A DNA stretch of 64,000 nucleotides from Rossellomorea vietnamensis (GTDB taxonomy: Bacteria; Bacillota; Bacilli; Bacillales; Bacillaceae_B). Location of the stretch: NCBI RefSeq assembly GCF_025398035.1, contig NZ_CP104558.1, forward strand, positions 2,956,501-3,020,500, read 5' to 3'. The position numbers and the translations under genes were made by a program. The notes below the pieces were generated by a model. The model was given only the letters and a program-made list of their open reading frames with translations. It ran no database searches and was not told the DNA's origin. Every line of letters starts with the position of its first letter. Within the stretch, counting starts at the first letter, position 1. Shown here piece after piece: positions 55,068-63,911 of the stretch.

Positions 55068-56330
55068 ATGGAAGAGTTAACAATTTCTAGCTTAGAAAAT
55101 ATGAAGCTGAAAGAGCTTTATGAGCTAGCCAAACAATACAAAGTTTCTTATTATAGTAAATTAACAAAAAAAGAATTGATTTTTGCCATCCTTAAGGTTC
55201 GTGCAGAACAAGAAGGCTTCTTTTTCATGGAAGGTGTCCTGGAGATCATCCAATCAGAAGGCTTCGGTTTCCTGCGTCCGATCAACTATTCTCCGAGTTC
55301 TGAGGATATTTATATTTCTGCATCGCAAATCCGTCGTTTCGATCTTCGAAACGGGGATAAAGTATCGGGAAAAGTACGTCCTCCGAAAGAAAACGAGCGT
55401 TATTTCGGACTGCTTCATGTTGAAATGGTGAACGGGGAAGAACCTGATTCTGCGAAAGAGCGCGTGCATTTCCCAGGATTGACGCCTTTATACCCTGACC
55501 GTCAAATGAAGCTTGAAACAGAACCGAATAAAATTTCCACACGTGTGATGGATTTGATCGCACCGGTCGGATTTGGACAGCGTGGTCTCGTCGTAGCACC
55601 GCCTAAGGCTGGTAAGACGATGCTGATCAAAGAAATCGCGAACTCAATCACGACGAATCATCCGGAAGCAGAATTGATCATTCTTCTGATCGATGAGCGT
55701 CCAGAGGAAGTAACGGACATCGAACGTTCTGTTGAAGCAGAAGTGGTCAGCTCGACATTCGATGAAGTCCCGGAAAACCATATCAAGGTCGCGGAACTTG
55801 TTCTTGAGCGCGCCATGCGTTTAGTGGAACACAAGCGTGACGTCATCATCCTGATGGATAGTATCACACGTCTCGCACGTGCGTATAATCTCGTCATCCC
55901 GCCAAGTGGACGAACTCTTTCCGGTGGTATCGACCCTGCTGCGTTCCACCGTCCGAAACGATTCTTTGGGGCAGCCCGTAACATTGAAGAGGGTGGAAGC
56001 TTGACGGTTCTTGCAACGGCCCTTGTTGACACAGGTTCACGTATGGACGACGTCATTTATGAAGAATTCAAAGGGACAGGTAACCTTGAACTTCATCTGG
56101 ACCGTTCCCTTGCAGAGAGACGCATCTTCCCGGCCATCGACATCCGTCGTTCCGGAACGCGTCGTGAGGAACTTCTTATCAAACCGGATCATCTAGAAAA
56201 ACTGTGGGCAATCAGAAAAGCCATGTCCGATCAGCCTGATTTCGCCGAGAAGCTTATGCGCAAGCTGAAGCAATCGAAGACGAATGAAGAATTTTTCAAT
56301 GTGTTGACAGAAGAGTCCAAGAAGCGTTAA
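55068..56330 (+). CDS. rho: Transcription termination factor Rho
   Basis: Hexameric RNA-dependent ATPase (420 aa). N-terminal helical domain (MKLKELYELAKQYKVSYYSK), CSD-like RNA-binding domain (EGVLEIIQSEGFGFLRPINY, SSEDIYISASQIRRF), Walker A VAPPKAGKTMLIKEI (about 176-190), Walker B RDVIILMDSITRLAR and the Q-loop SGRTLSGGIDPAAFHRPKRF. Standard length. Confidence 0.97.
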   Translation: MEELTISSLENMKLKELYELAKQYKVSYYSKLTKKELIFAILKVRAEQEGFFFMEGVLEIIQSEGFGFLRPINYSPSSEDIYISASQIRRFDLRNGDKVSGKVRPPKENERYFGLLHVEMVNGEEPDSAKERVHFPGLTPLYPDRQMKLETEPNKISTRVMDLIAPVGFGQRGLVVAPPKAGKTMLIKEIANSITTNHPEAELIILLIDERPEEVTDIERSVEAEVVSSTFDEVPENHIKVAELVLERAMRLVEHKRDVIILMDSITRLARAYNLVIPPSGRTLSGGIDPAAFHRPKRFFGAARNIEEGGSLTVLATALVDTGSRMDDVIYEEFKGTGNLELHLDRSLAERRIFPAIDIRRSGTRREELLIKPDHLEKLWAIRKAMSDQPDFAEKLMRKLKQSKTNEEFFNVLTEESKKR

Positions 56331-56364
56331 TCTAGTAATCGAATGATTTTTCAAGGAAAAGGGT

Positions 56365-56385
56365 GACTGGAATTTCCAGTTTTGC
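56365..56385 (+). terminator. Possible terminator of rho
   Basis: GACTGGAATTTCCAGT then TTTT; short 7-bp stem. Confidence 0.5.
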
Positions 56386-56388
56386 AGG

Positions 56389-56417
56389 TTGCAAAAATAC
56401 CTTGTCCTTGTTATAAT
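56389..56417 (+). promoter_or_regulatory. SigA promoter of rpmE
   Basis: TTGCAA, 17-base spacer, TATAAT, about 135 bases before the gene. Confidence 0.65.
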
Positions 56418-56551
56418 GATATCAATGTGTTTTTAAAAACTGGATGTGGTAAGGGGCTGGCTATTACTCTCATGCTTATGCTCATATCACATATATCTTC
56501 GTAATAAATTACTCTGTCTCAGATGATTCAGGGCGGAAGGAGATGAAAGAA

Positions 56552-56764
56552 ATGAAATCAGGAATTCATCCTAAGTACAACACGATCAAAGTTAGCTGTG
56601 CTTGCGGTAACGAATTTGAAACTGGTTCTGTAGCGGAAGAAATGCGCGTTGAGGTATGTTCTGAATGCCATCCATTCTACACAGGACGTCAGAAATTCGC
56701 TGACGCTGGTGGACGTGTTGACCGTTTCAACAAAAAATACGGTCTTAAAAATCAACAACAATAA
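56552..56764 (+). CDS. rpmE: Ribosomal protein L31 (zinc form)
   Basis: L31 of the C+ type (70 aa), binding zinc through SCACGNEF (two Cys) and [16 protein letters not shown] (Cys pair). B. subtilis switches to the Cys-free form under zinc shortage; that form is not in the window. ATG at 56552 follows GGAAGGAG by nine bases. Confidence 0.97.
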   Translation: MKSGIHPKYNTIKVSCACGNEFETGSVAEEMRVEVCSECHPFYTGRQKFADAGGRVDRFNKKYGLKNQQQ

Positions 56765-56828
56765 TGAAGAGACAGAAGGCCGCATCGAACGCCTTTGTGC
56801 GTAGGTGCTCACCCTTCTCTTCTATTAG

Positions 56829-56866
56829 AAAAACAGGCAAGGATCTTCATGCTTGCCTGTTTTTTA
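56829..56866 (+). terminator. Terminator of rpmE
   Basis: AACAGGCAAG, ten-base loop, CTTGCCTGTT, then T run. Confidence 0.9.
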
Positions 56867-56895
56867 TTACGTTTAAAGCAAATGGTTGAAGAAAT

Positions 56896-56931
56896 AGAGG
56901 CAGTTCCAATTGAGCTGTGCCTCTTTTTTTC
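56896..56931 (+). terminator. Second terminator-like hairpin before tdk
   Basis: AGAGGCAG ... CTGTGCCTCT followed by seven T, 30 bases after the rpmE terminator. Confidence 0.65.
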
Positions 56932-57061
56932 TGCCAAATTACTGAATTCTAAGCATGATTCCCGTACATAAAGGAATGCTTTATACTAATAAGTAGTCCG
57001 TTTTCACTAACAGCCAGGCTGTTTTTTATAGATCAATGTGTAAGGAAGGAGAGGCGCTTTC

Positions 57062-57673
57062 GTGTATGTCATGAAACAAACGGGTTGGGTAGAAGTCATT
57101 TGCGGCAGCATGTTCTCAGGGAAATCCGAGGAACTGATCCGCCGGGTCCGACGCACTCAATTTGCCAAACAAGAAATTGCTGTGTATAAGCCAAAACTAG
57201 ATAATCGCTACAGCGATGAATCGGTTGTATCTCATAATGGTACCTCTGTCATTGCCAAAGCAGTCGAGGAGTCAAGCTTGATCCTTGATGACCTGAATCC
57301 AGAGGTGGATGTCGTTGCCATCGATGAGGTTCAATTTTTTGACGAAGGCATCGTCGACGTCGTCCAAAAATTAGCGAACAGCGGATACCGTGTCATTCTC
57401 GCTGGTCTTGATCAGGATTTCCGGGGAGAGCCATTCGGCCCGATGCCGGATTTGATGTCCATTGCAGAACAAGTGACGAAGCTTCAAGCCGTTTGTGCCG
57501 TCTGTGGTTCTCCGGCAAGCCGTACTCAGCGTCTGATCAATGGTGAACCGGCTTGTTACGATGATCCCGTCATCCTTGTCGGCGCATCTGAAGCGTACGA
57601 GCCAAGATGCCGCCATCATCATGAAGTACCGACCGGGATGAGCGTCACTCCGGATATGGTGAAGGAAGTATAA
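57062..57673 (+). CDS. tdk: Thymidine kinase
   Basis: Type II thymidine kinase (203 aa) of pyrimidine salvage. P-loop [15 protein letters not shown] (residues 14-28), DEVQFFDEG (about 88), [13 protein letters not shown], and the lasso zinc site [13 protein letters not shown] plus RCRHHHE. GTG at 57062 follows AGGAGAGG by seven bases and matches the MYVMKQ-type N-terminus. Confidence 0.96.
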   Translation: MYVMKQTGWVEVICGSMFSGKSEELIRRVRRTQFAKQEIAVYKPKLDNRYSDESVVSHNGTSVIAKAVEESSLILDDLNPEVDVVAIDEVQFFDEGIVDVVQKLANSGYRVILAGLDQDFRGEPFGPMPDLMSIAEQVTKLQAVCAVCGSPASRTQRLINGEPACYDDPVILVGASEAYEPRCRHHHEVPTGMSVTPDMVKEV

Positions 57674-57681
57674 AATTTTTG

Positions 57682-57713
57682 AACAAAGTCTTGGGTTTGG
57701 GGCTTTGTTTTTT
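57682..57713 (+). terminator. Terminator of tdk
   Basis: AACAAAGTC, ten-base loop, GGCTTTGTT, then T run. Confidence 0.8.
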
Positions 57714-57838
57714 TATGTTTTTCTATGTGTAATTGCGTATTTTTACATATATTCCCTCTACGCACATCTACAGCCCGATTCAAACCCATGCATAACCACC
57801 CTCCTCCAGGAAAACCTAAAAGCAGGAGGTGTGAAAGC

Positions 57839-58291
57839 ATGAAAAAGATCGCATTAGCTTTATCATTTACCGTTTTCTTTCTTTTGATTACAGCATGCGG
57901 GGTGAATCAGGAGTCGGAATACGGCGTGCATAATGACAGCGGCGGTACCCGTTTTATTGATAATCGAAAAGCGGAGATGGATAAGCGCCAGGATAAAAAT
58001 GTGCGGGAAATCACCGATCAAAATCCCAATTTCCCGAACCTGACCAATTCTCAAGGTACGACTTCCACGACGACCGGTGTGTATGAAGACAAAGCCCGTG
58101 AAGTGGTAAGGGATTATTCGAAATTCCAGCCGGATGAGGTCTGGATCAATGGGAATCAAATGTGGGTGACGGCTCATACGAAGAAAGAGATGAACATGGC
58201 CGAGACCGATAAAGAGGAAGCTATGCTCAAAGACAAACTGCAAAGAGCGATTCCCCGATACGATATCAATGTGAAAATCACCGAAAGATAA
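57839..58291 (+). CDS. YhcN/YlaJ family sporulation lipoprotein
   Basis: A 150-residue lipoprotein (signal with lipobox LITAC, Cys at residue 20). After a Asn/Gly-rich linker comes the YhcN/YlaJ domain: YEDKAREVVRDYSKFQPDEV, then VTAHTKKEMNMA and RAIPRYDINVKIT. Family members are found in the inner membrane and coat of spores and influence outgrowth. ATG at 57839 follows AGGAGG. Confidence 0.85.
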   Translation: MKKIALALSFTVFFLLITACGVNQESEYGVHNDSGGTRFIDNRKAEMDKRQDKNVREITDQNPNFPNLTNSQGTTSTTTGVYEDKAREVVRDYSKFQPDEVWINGNQMWVTAHTKKEMNMAETDKEEAMLKDKLQRAIPRYDINVKITER

Positions 58292-58326
58292 TGAAAAGGG
58301 GGAGCTCAATCGGCTGCCCCTTTTTA
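58292..58326 (+). terminator. Terminator after the sporulation lipoprotein gene
   Basis: AAAGGGGGAGC, TCAATCG, GCTGCCCCTTTTT. Confidence 0.85.
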
Positions 58327-58424
58327 CGTAAAATCCTCCCCTCTCCATTCCCGCTCCTCCTTGTGTTTACATACACCATATAATATAATTGTACTGTTAT
58401 GGATTAAAATTGAGGTGAATAGCT

Positions 58425-59495
58425 GTGTTCGATCGTTTACAAGCAGTGGAAGATCGCTATGATAAGTTAAATGAACTGTTGAGTGATCCAGAAATTGTGA
58501 ATGACCCAAAGAAGCTAAGAGATTATTCAAAAGAACAATCAGACATCCAAGCAACGGTAGAAGCATATCGAGAATATAAAGAATTGACCGGGCAGTATAA
58601 AGACGCGAAGGCGATGCTGGATGATAAGCTTGATGCTGATATGCGTGAAATGGTGAAGGAAGAAGTTTCCGAGCTTGAAGAGCAAATCGAAGCGTTGGAA
58701 GCCCGTCTGAAAATATTATTGATCCCGAAAGACCCGAATGATGACAAAAACGTCATCATGGAGGTCCGCGGTGCAGCAGGTGGAGATGAAGCCGCCCTGT
58801 TTGCCGGTGACTTATATCGCATGTACAGCCGCTTCGCTGAATCCCAAGGTTGGAAGATCGAAGTCATGGAAGCGAACTCCACTGGTGTCGGTGGTTACAA
58901 AGAGATCATCTTCATGATTAACGGGAACGGTGCATTCTCTAAAATGAAGTACGAAAACGGGGCACACCGTGTGCAGCGTGTTCCTGAAACAGAATCCGGC
59001 GGACGTATCCATACGTCGACGGCAACGGTTGCCTGCCTGCCGGAAGCGGAAGAAGTCGAAGTGGATATCCACGATAAAGATATCCGTGTTGATACCTTCG
59101 CATCCAGCGGCCCGGGAGGACAAAGCGTTAACACGACCATGTCTGCCGTGCGTCTGACGCATATCCCGACAGGCGTCGTTGTATCATGTCAGGATGAAAA
59201 GTCCCAAATCAAGAACAAAGAAAAAGCGATGAAAGTACTCCGTGCCCGCGTGTACGATAAATTCCAGCGCGAGGTTCAAGCAGAATACGATGCGAATCGT
59301 AAATCTGCCGTCGGTACCGGTGACCGTTCAGAGCGTATCCGTACGTACAATTTCCCACAAAACCGCGTCACGGATCACCGCATCGGCCTGACGATCCAGA
59401 AGCTTGATCAAATCCTAGAAGGAAAGATGGATGAAGTCATCGATGCATTGATCATCGAAGATCAGTCCAAACTTCTTGAAAGACTGGAAGAATAG
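58425..59495 (+). CDS. prfA: Peptide chain release factor 1
   Basis: RF1 (356 aa), reading UAA/UAG. Stop-codon recognition block [20 protein letters not shown] (PxT motif) and the catalytic GGQ in [20 protein letters not shown] (about 230). The Gln is methylated by PrmC, encoded two bases downstream. GTG start with TGAGGTGA. Confidence 0.97.
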   Translation: MFDRLQAVEDRYDKLNELLSDPEIVNDPKKLRDYSKEQSDIQATVEAYREYKELTGQYKDAKAMLDDKLDADMREMVKEEVSELEEQIEALEARLKILLIPKDPNDDKNVIMEVRGAAGGDEAALFAGDLYRMYSRFAESQGWKIEVMEANSTGVGGYKEIIFMINGNGAFSKMKYENGAHRVQRVPETESGGRIHTSTATVACLPEAEEVEVDIHDKDIRVDTFASSGPGGQSVNTTMSAVRLTHIPTGVVVSCQDEKSQIKNKEKAMKVLRARVYDKFQREVQAEYDANRKSAVGTGDRSERIRTYNFPQNRVTDHRIGLTIQKLDQILEGKMDEVIDALIIEDQSKLLERLEE

Positions 59496-59497
59496 TC

Positions 59498-60364
59498 ATG
59501 GTGACGGTATTTGAAGCCCTGAAATGGGCTTCTTCTTTTTTAGTCGAAAATGGCCGCGATGAGAATGTGGGAGAAATCTATCTGCGGCATTTGCTCGGCA
59601 TGTCAAGATCACAGCTGCTGGCAGAACAGCGGAGGTCCGTCCCTCAAGAGAAATGGGAAGAGTTTCAGGCGGGCATCCGCCGACATAGCATTGGTGTGCC
59701 GATTCAGCATATTATTGGAACTGAGGAGTTTTATGGCCGTGAGTTTGTGGTGAATGAGCATGTGCTGATTCCTAGACCGGAGACGGAAGAACTGATCTAT
59801 TATGGGTTGGAGAAGATGAAGGATTTGTTTATTGATGCGGTCGCTCCTTTGCAGGCTGCCGATGTCGGGACGGGAAGCGGTGCGATAGCGGTGACGCTGA
59901 AGCTTGAGTCAAGGCGAGTGCCTCTTGAGATGATGGCCGTCGATATTTCTAGCGAGGCACTGGCGGTTGCCAGGGAGAATAGCATTAAGCTCGAGGCGGA
60001 TGTACGCTTTTTTGAAGGCGATTTGTTACAGCCTTTGATTGAAGAAGGAGTGAAGCTGGATATTCTTTTATCCAACCCACCATACATCCCACTGACGGAC
60101 CGTGAAACGCTATCTGATGTCGTCATCGGACACGAACCTGAACTCGCATTATTTGGCGGAGAAGATGGATATGATCTGTATAGGCGATTTATGGAAGAAC
60201 TTCCTCTTGTCATAAAGGAAAGATTCTTGATCGGCTTTGAAGTCGGAGTCGGCCAGGGAGAGACGGTTGCGAATCTGCTGCGTGCGACCTTCCCGGATGC
60301 AGAAACAGAAGTCGTCCATGATATCAATGGGAAAGATCGTATGGTGTTTTGTGTAAGAAAATAA
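59498..60364 (+). CDS. prmC: Release factor glutamine methyltransferase
   Basis: SAM-dependent N5-glutamine methyltransferase (288 aa) acting on the GGQ of release factors. SAM pocket ADVGTGSGAIAVTLKLES (about 126-143), DISSEALAVARENS, and catalytic NPPY in LLSNPPYIPLTDRE (about 188). Two bases after prfA. Within it, bases 59633-59645 are an exact copy of the dispersed repeat, read as RRSVPQ. Confidence 0.95.
   Translation: MVTVFEALKWASSFLVENGRDENVGEIYLRHLLGMSRSQLLAEQRRSVPQEKWEEFQAGIRRHSIGVPIQHIIGTEEFYGREFVVNEHVLIPRPETEELIYYGLEKMKDLFIDAVAPLQAADVGTGSGAIAVTLKLESRRVPLEMMAVDISSEALAVARENSIKLEADVRFFEGDLLQPLIEEGVKLDILLSNPPYIPLTDRETLSDVVIGHEPELALFGGEDGYDLYRRFMEELPLVIKERFLIGFEVGVGQGETVANLLRATFPDAETEVVHDINGKDRMVFCVRK
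59633..59645 (+). repeat. Dispersed repeat AGGTCCGTCCCTC inside prmC
   Basis: Exact 13-bp copy in the coding region; it is read in frame (…RRSVPQ…) with no disruption. Confidence 0.9.
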
Positions 60365-60367
60365 GTG

Positions 60368-60404
60368 TACGCCCTCGGTTTCAATGATCGGGGGTGTTTT
60401 TTTG
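60368..60404 (+). terminator. Terminator of prfA-prmC
   Basis: ACGCCCTCG, eleven-base loop, CGGGGGTGT, then seven T. Confidence 0.75.
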
Positions 60405-60482
60405 AAGTCCAAACAAAAATGTTATTTTACTAGTTTAAGATTCCCCCATTTTGTCCACACTGTTTACCAAGGGGGAGAGGAC

Positions 60483-61289
60483 ATGAAAACAAAACACACA
60501 GTACTATTGTATATCTTGATTCTATCATTAGGAACGATTCTAAGTTTATATATACCGAAGCAGGAAATGGCGGCTCAGGAGACGATGGTGATTCCGGATG
60601 AGGCGATTCGCCTGCGGATCCTCGCCAATAGCGATCTGGATGGGGATCAGAACGTAAAGAGACTTGTTCGGGATGAAGTCAACAAAGAGATTACAAAGTG
60701 GGTATCGAATCTGACGTCACAGGATGAGGCGAAAGCAGTCATCAAGGAAGGTTTGCCAGAGCTTCAGAAGATTGCGGAGGACGTTGTCGCTGCAGAAGGA
60801 ATGGATCAATCAGTGAAAGTAGAGTTTGGGAAAGTGGACTTTCCTACGAAACTTTATGGTCAGTATCTTTATCCTGCTGGTGAGTACGAAGCGGTGTTGA
60901 TCACACTTGGTAAAGGGGAAGGCGCGAACTGGTGGTGCGTTCTCTACCCGCCACTATGCTTCCTGGATTTCTCTACTGGAAATGCCGTAAGAAGCACAGG
61001 CTTTGAAACGAAAGTGGAGGCTAGCGGGAATGAAGTGACGGAAGTAGATCCCGAAGAGGCAACTCAGGTGAGTGAGGATGACTCGGAAGATAACGTGATT
61101 GCCTATAAGCAAGTCGAAGTGGAAGCGGTAGAAGCCGGTGTGATCGATGAGGCTGTAAAAGAGGAAGTAAAGGCACCTGTTAAAAAAGAGGTAGAAAAAG
61201 AAGAACCGGTCTATGTAGAAGATTCCGAAGAGGAAGAAGTAAAAGTTCGCTTCTTCGTGGTAGATTTATTCAAAGGGTTATTCAATTAA
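60483..61289 (+). CDS. spoIIR: Stage II sporulation protein R with acidic insertion
   Basis: Secreted signal (268 aa) by which forespore SpoIIR triggers SpoIIGA to process pro-SigE. N-terminal membrane/signal segment VLLYILILSLGTILSLYI; core IPDEAIRLRILANSDLDGDQ, RDEVNKEITKWV, LYGQYLYPAGEYEAVLITLG, GANWWCVLYPPLCFLDF. Residues about 180-255 are Glu/Val-rich low complexity (EVDPEEATQVSEDDSED, VKEEVKAPVKKEVEKEE) before the terminal VRFFVVDLF. That insert makes it longer than the ~224 aa B. subtilis protein. ATG at 60483 follows AAGGGGGAGAGG. Confidence 0.94.
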   Translation: MKTKHTVLLYILILSLGTILSLYIPKQEMAAQETMVIPDEAIRLRILANSDLDGDQNVKRLVRDEVNKEITKWVSNLTSQDEAKAVIKEGLPELQKIAEDVVAAEGMDQSVKVEFGKVDFPTKLYGQYLYPAGEYEAVLITLGKGEGANWWCVLYPPLCFLDFSTGNAVRSTGFETKVEASGNEVTEVDPEEATQVSEDDSEDNVIAYKQVEVEAVEAGVIDEAVKEEVKAPVKKEVEKEEPVYVEDSEEEEVKVRFFVVDLFKGLFN

Positions 61290-61324
61290 GAAAGCGGCAT
61301 CCCGTGTGGATGGAGCTTTTTTCT
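61290..61324 (+). terminator. Terminator of spoIIR
   Basis: AAAGCGGCATCC, CGTGT, GGATGGAGCTTT, T run. Confidence 0.75.
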
Positions 61325-61420
61325 TGGCAAAAAATCTATCTTTCTAGCATTCCTTGTTCTAATCTCCTTCCTCCTTCATACATTGATACTAGAGGATGAG
61401 AGAAAAGGGAGGATGAAAGG

Positions 61421-61861
61421 ATGTTGAAAGTGATCCGCCAGGCAACGAATGAGGACATTCATGAAGTCGTGGCCTTCTTGACGAAAGCAGGATTGAGCAC
61501 GGAAGGCATTAAACATAGCATTGATTGTTTTTTAGTAGTGGAAGATGAGGAAAACCGCTTGATCGGGACGCTTGGAATCGAGGTGCAGGGGACGGTCGGC
61601 CTTCTTCGATCCCTCGTCGTCACATCTTCATTTGAAAGTGAAGAGTTATTTGCTCTCTTTCAGGAGATTTTAAAGCTTGCGAAAGAAAAGGATCTGAAGC
61701 GTCTCTATTTGATTTCCAACCGGAAAGCATCCCTCGCGTTCTTTGACCTGCTGGGTTTTCAACAAGAAGCAGATCCTGTTGTGGATGAGCTGGAGAACTT
61801 CATTCATGCAAAAAAGTTATCCACTGTGGATAACTGTATCACCATGAAATTGGATTTATAG
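61421..61861 (+). CDS. ywlB: GNAT family N-acetyltransferase (YwlB)
   Basis: A 146-residue GNAT protein: IRQATNEDIHEVVAFLTKAG, RLIGTLGIEVQGTVGLLRSL (strand before the CoA site), then LARLYLISN-like LKRLYLISNRKASLAFFDLLG. No clear Q/RxxGxG CoA loop is seen, so activity needs proof. Substrate unknown. Its 3' end contains DnaA boxes (61817, 61825). Confidence 0.82.
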   Translation: MLKVIRQATNEDIHEVVAFLTKAGLSTEGIKHSIDCFLVVEDEENRLIGTLGIEVQGTVGLLRSLVVTSSFESEELFALFQEILKLAKEKDLKRLYLISNRKASLAFFDLLGFQQEADPVVDELENFIHAKKLSTVDNCITMKLDL

Positions 61862-62234
61862 ATTTTTCGACAAGGATTTTGTCGGGGAATTCAGGACTGA
61901 ACCATTCTCATAAAAATGGTTCGGTTTTTTTCGTTTGCAATTCGACAAAATACGAGAAAGCGGTAACTATTTCTTTTTTCAGAATTATTCACACCATCCA
62001 CAGGTTTATCCACAATTTTCAACAAGTTATACGCAGTTTGTGGATAATACTTGAGAATTCAAGGTGTTTCTTTTATACTTTCAAAAGTATAGGAACTCGT
62101 AAATTCAGTATTCGTAGTTAAAAAGTAATGAGATTTAGCTTAGTTACATAAAGGTGGATGACATAGATGATGAAACATTGGGTTGTGGAAAGTGATGTGG
62201 ATAAAAACAAAAGTTATCCACAAATTGTGGATGC
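61817..62234. other. DnaA-box cluster (ywlB-ywlC)
   Basis: Perfect TTATNCACA boxes: 61825-61833 (-), 61985-61993 (+), 62006-62014 (+), 62039-62047 (-), 62196-62204 (-), 62214-62222 (+). One-mismatch boxes: 61817 (+), 62028 (+), 62226 (-). The cluster covers the 3' end of ywlB, the 305-base gap and the start of ywlC. B. subtilis has a DnaA-binding cluster at the same place. Confidence 0.92.
61909..61931 (+). terminator. Terminator of ywlB
   Basis: AACCATT, nine-base loop, AATGGTT, then CGGTTTTTTT. Confidence 0.65.
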
Positions 62235-63207
62235 AGCGAAGATTCTTCAACAGGATGAGGTGGTTGCGTTCCCGACAGAGACGGTTTATGGACTGGGGGC
62301 GAATGCCACATCGGATACTGCGGTGGAAAAAATCTTCAAAGCAAAGGGCAGGCCGTCGGATAATCCACTGATTGTCCACATATCAAATAAAGAGCAGTTA
62401 GAGGGTCTTGTCGAAGAGATCCCGTCGGATGCTTCGACACTCATTGACGCGTATTGGCCGGGGCCACTGACAATCATTTTTAAAAATAAGGAAAACGTCT
62501 TTTCCGAAAGGGTGACGGCTGGACTCGATACTGTCGGGATCCGGATGCCGGACCATCCCGTGGCGCTCTCCATTATCGAGGCAGCGGGACTGCCGATTGC
62601 CGCTCCGAGTGCGAATCGTTCGGGTAAACCGAGTCCAACAACGGCTCAGCATGTGATCGATGACCTTGATGGTCGGATCGCCGGAGTGGTGGACGGCGGC
62701 GAAACGGGAGTAGGGGTTGAGTCGACGGTGGTGGATTGTACGGGAGAAATCCCGGTCATTTTGCGTCCAGGCGGTATCACGAAAGAGCAGCTGGAAGAAG
62801 TCGTCGGGAAAGTGGAAGTGGACCCTTCCTTGAAAGAAGGCAAGGGAGCCCCGAAATCACCCGGGATGAAATACACCCACTACGCCCCGGATGCCCCTGT
62901 TTATCTTGTGGACGGAACGAAGGAAGATGTGCAGCGATTGGTGGATGAGAAAAAGGCAGAAGGGCTCAAAGTCGGGGTCCTGACGACGGAGGAGCGAATG
63001 GATTGGTATCAGGCTGATCTCATCCTGTCAGCCGGACGCCGGGATGACCTGAGAACAGTGGCACAGCATCTCTACGACACCCTGCGCGCTTTTAATAGAA
63101 GTAATGTGGATATTATTTTTGCCGAGATGTTCCCGGAAGAAGGAGTCGGGCTTGCGATCATGAACCGTCTTCAAAAAGCTGCGGGTTACCGGGTAATAAA
63201 AGGATGA
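62167..63207 (+). CDS. ywlC: L-threonylcarbamoyladenylate synthase (Sua5/YwlC)
   Basis: First step of t6A tRNA modification: makes threonylcarbamoyl-AMP from Thr, bicarbonate and ATP (346 aa). YrdC domain: VVAFPTETVYGLGANATSD, KAKGRPSDNPLIVHI, GRIAGVVDGGETGVGVESTV; then the Sua5 C-terminal domain starting PKSPGMKYTHYAPDAPVYLV. ATG at 62167 or 62170. The start overlaps DnaA boxes. Confidence 0.96.
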   Translation: MMKHWVVESDVDKNKSYPQIVDAAKILQQDEVVAFPTETVYGLGANATSDTAVEKIFKAKGRPSDNPLIVHISNKEQLEGLVEEIPSDASTLIDAYWPGPLTIIFKNKENVFSERVTAGLDTVGIRMPDHPVALSIIEAAGLPIAAPSANRSGKPSPTTAQHVIDDLDGRIAGVVDGGETGVGVESTVVDCTGEIPVILRPGGITKEQLEEVVGKVEVDPSLKEGKGAPKSPGMKYTHYAPDAPVYLVDGTKEDVQRLVDEKKAEGLKVGVLTTEERMDWYQADLILSAGRRDDLRTVAQHLYDTLRAFNRSNVDIIFAEMFPEEGVGLAIMNRLQKAAGYRVIKG

Positions 63208-63212
63208 TTAGC

Positions 63213-63246
63213 TTCCCCTATGGTCTTTCATAGGGGTTTTTGTTTT
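63213..63246 (+). terminator. Terminator of ywlC
   Basis: CCCCTATG, GTCTTT, CATAGGGG, T run. Confidence 0.85.
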
Positions 63247-63312
63247 GTATTCTAAATCCCTTTGGACGAGCATAAGTTGTTTTGTAGGCATGTCCGGAGG
63301 GGGAAAAACAAA

Positions 63313-63867
63313 ATGACAACAATTATCGGCGAACTGATGACCTTGATGTTAATGGCATTTGCTCTTGGGATGGATGCCTTTTCGATCGGGATAGGGATGG
63401 GTATGTTCCAGCTGAGATTAAAGCAGGTCTTTTATATAGGGTTGGTTGTCGGGGTCTTTCATGTATGGATGCCGCTCTTAGGGATGATGACGGGAAAATT
63501 TTTATCGGAAACGTTCGGGTCCTTTGCGGCTTACGCAGGGGGTGTCCTGCTCATCGTCCTTGGAATCCAGATGTTCATGTCGAGCTTCAAAGAGGAGGAA
63601 ACTACTCTCATCTCACCGGTGGGCTTTGGATTGATCCTTTTTGCGTTGAGTGTAAGCCTGGACAGTTTTTCAGTGGGACTGACCCTCGGGATCTTCGGTG
63701 CAAGGACAGCCGTCGCCCTCTTCTGCTTCGGGATTGCGGCCACCGTGTTGACGTGGGCAGGATTATTGATCGGCCGGAAATTCCAGGGGGTGCTTGGAAC
63801 ATACAGCGAGGCACTTGGGGGAAGTATCCTGTTTGCCTTTGGGGTGAAGCTACTGTTGCCAATCTGA
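63313..63867 (+). CDS. mntP: Manganese efflux pump MntP
   Basis: Six-helix DUF204 exporter (184 aa), two three-helix repeats. Conserved acidic residues [14 protein letters not shown] (about 20) and [17 protein letters not shown] (about 112) bracket the transport path, with LGIQMF between. ATG at 63313 follows GGAGGGGG. No yybP-ykoY riboswitch was seen just upstream. The gene starts 105 bases after ywlC. Confidence 0.93.
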   Translation: MTTIIGELMTLMLMAFALGMDAFSIGIGMGMFQLRLKQVFYIGLVVGVFHVWMPLLGMMTGKFLSETFGSFAAYAGGVLLIVLGIQMFMSSFKEEETTLISPVGFGLILFALSVSLDSFSVGLTLGIFGARTAVALFCFGIAATVLTWAGLLIGRKFQGVLGTYSEALGGSILFAFGVKLLLPI

Positions 63868-63879
63868 ATGAGATGGTGA

Positions 63880-63911
63880 AGGTCCGTCCCTCGGGGTGGG
63901 CTTTTTTTGTT
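63880..63911 (+). terminator. Terminator of mntP with a dispersed repeat arm
   Basis: AGGTCCGTCCCTC (63880-63892) can pair with GGGGTGGGCTT, then seven T. Confidence 0.65.
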
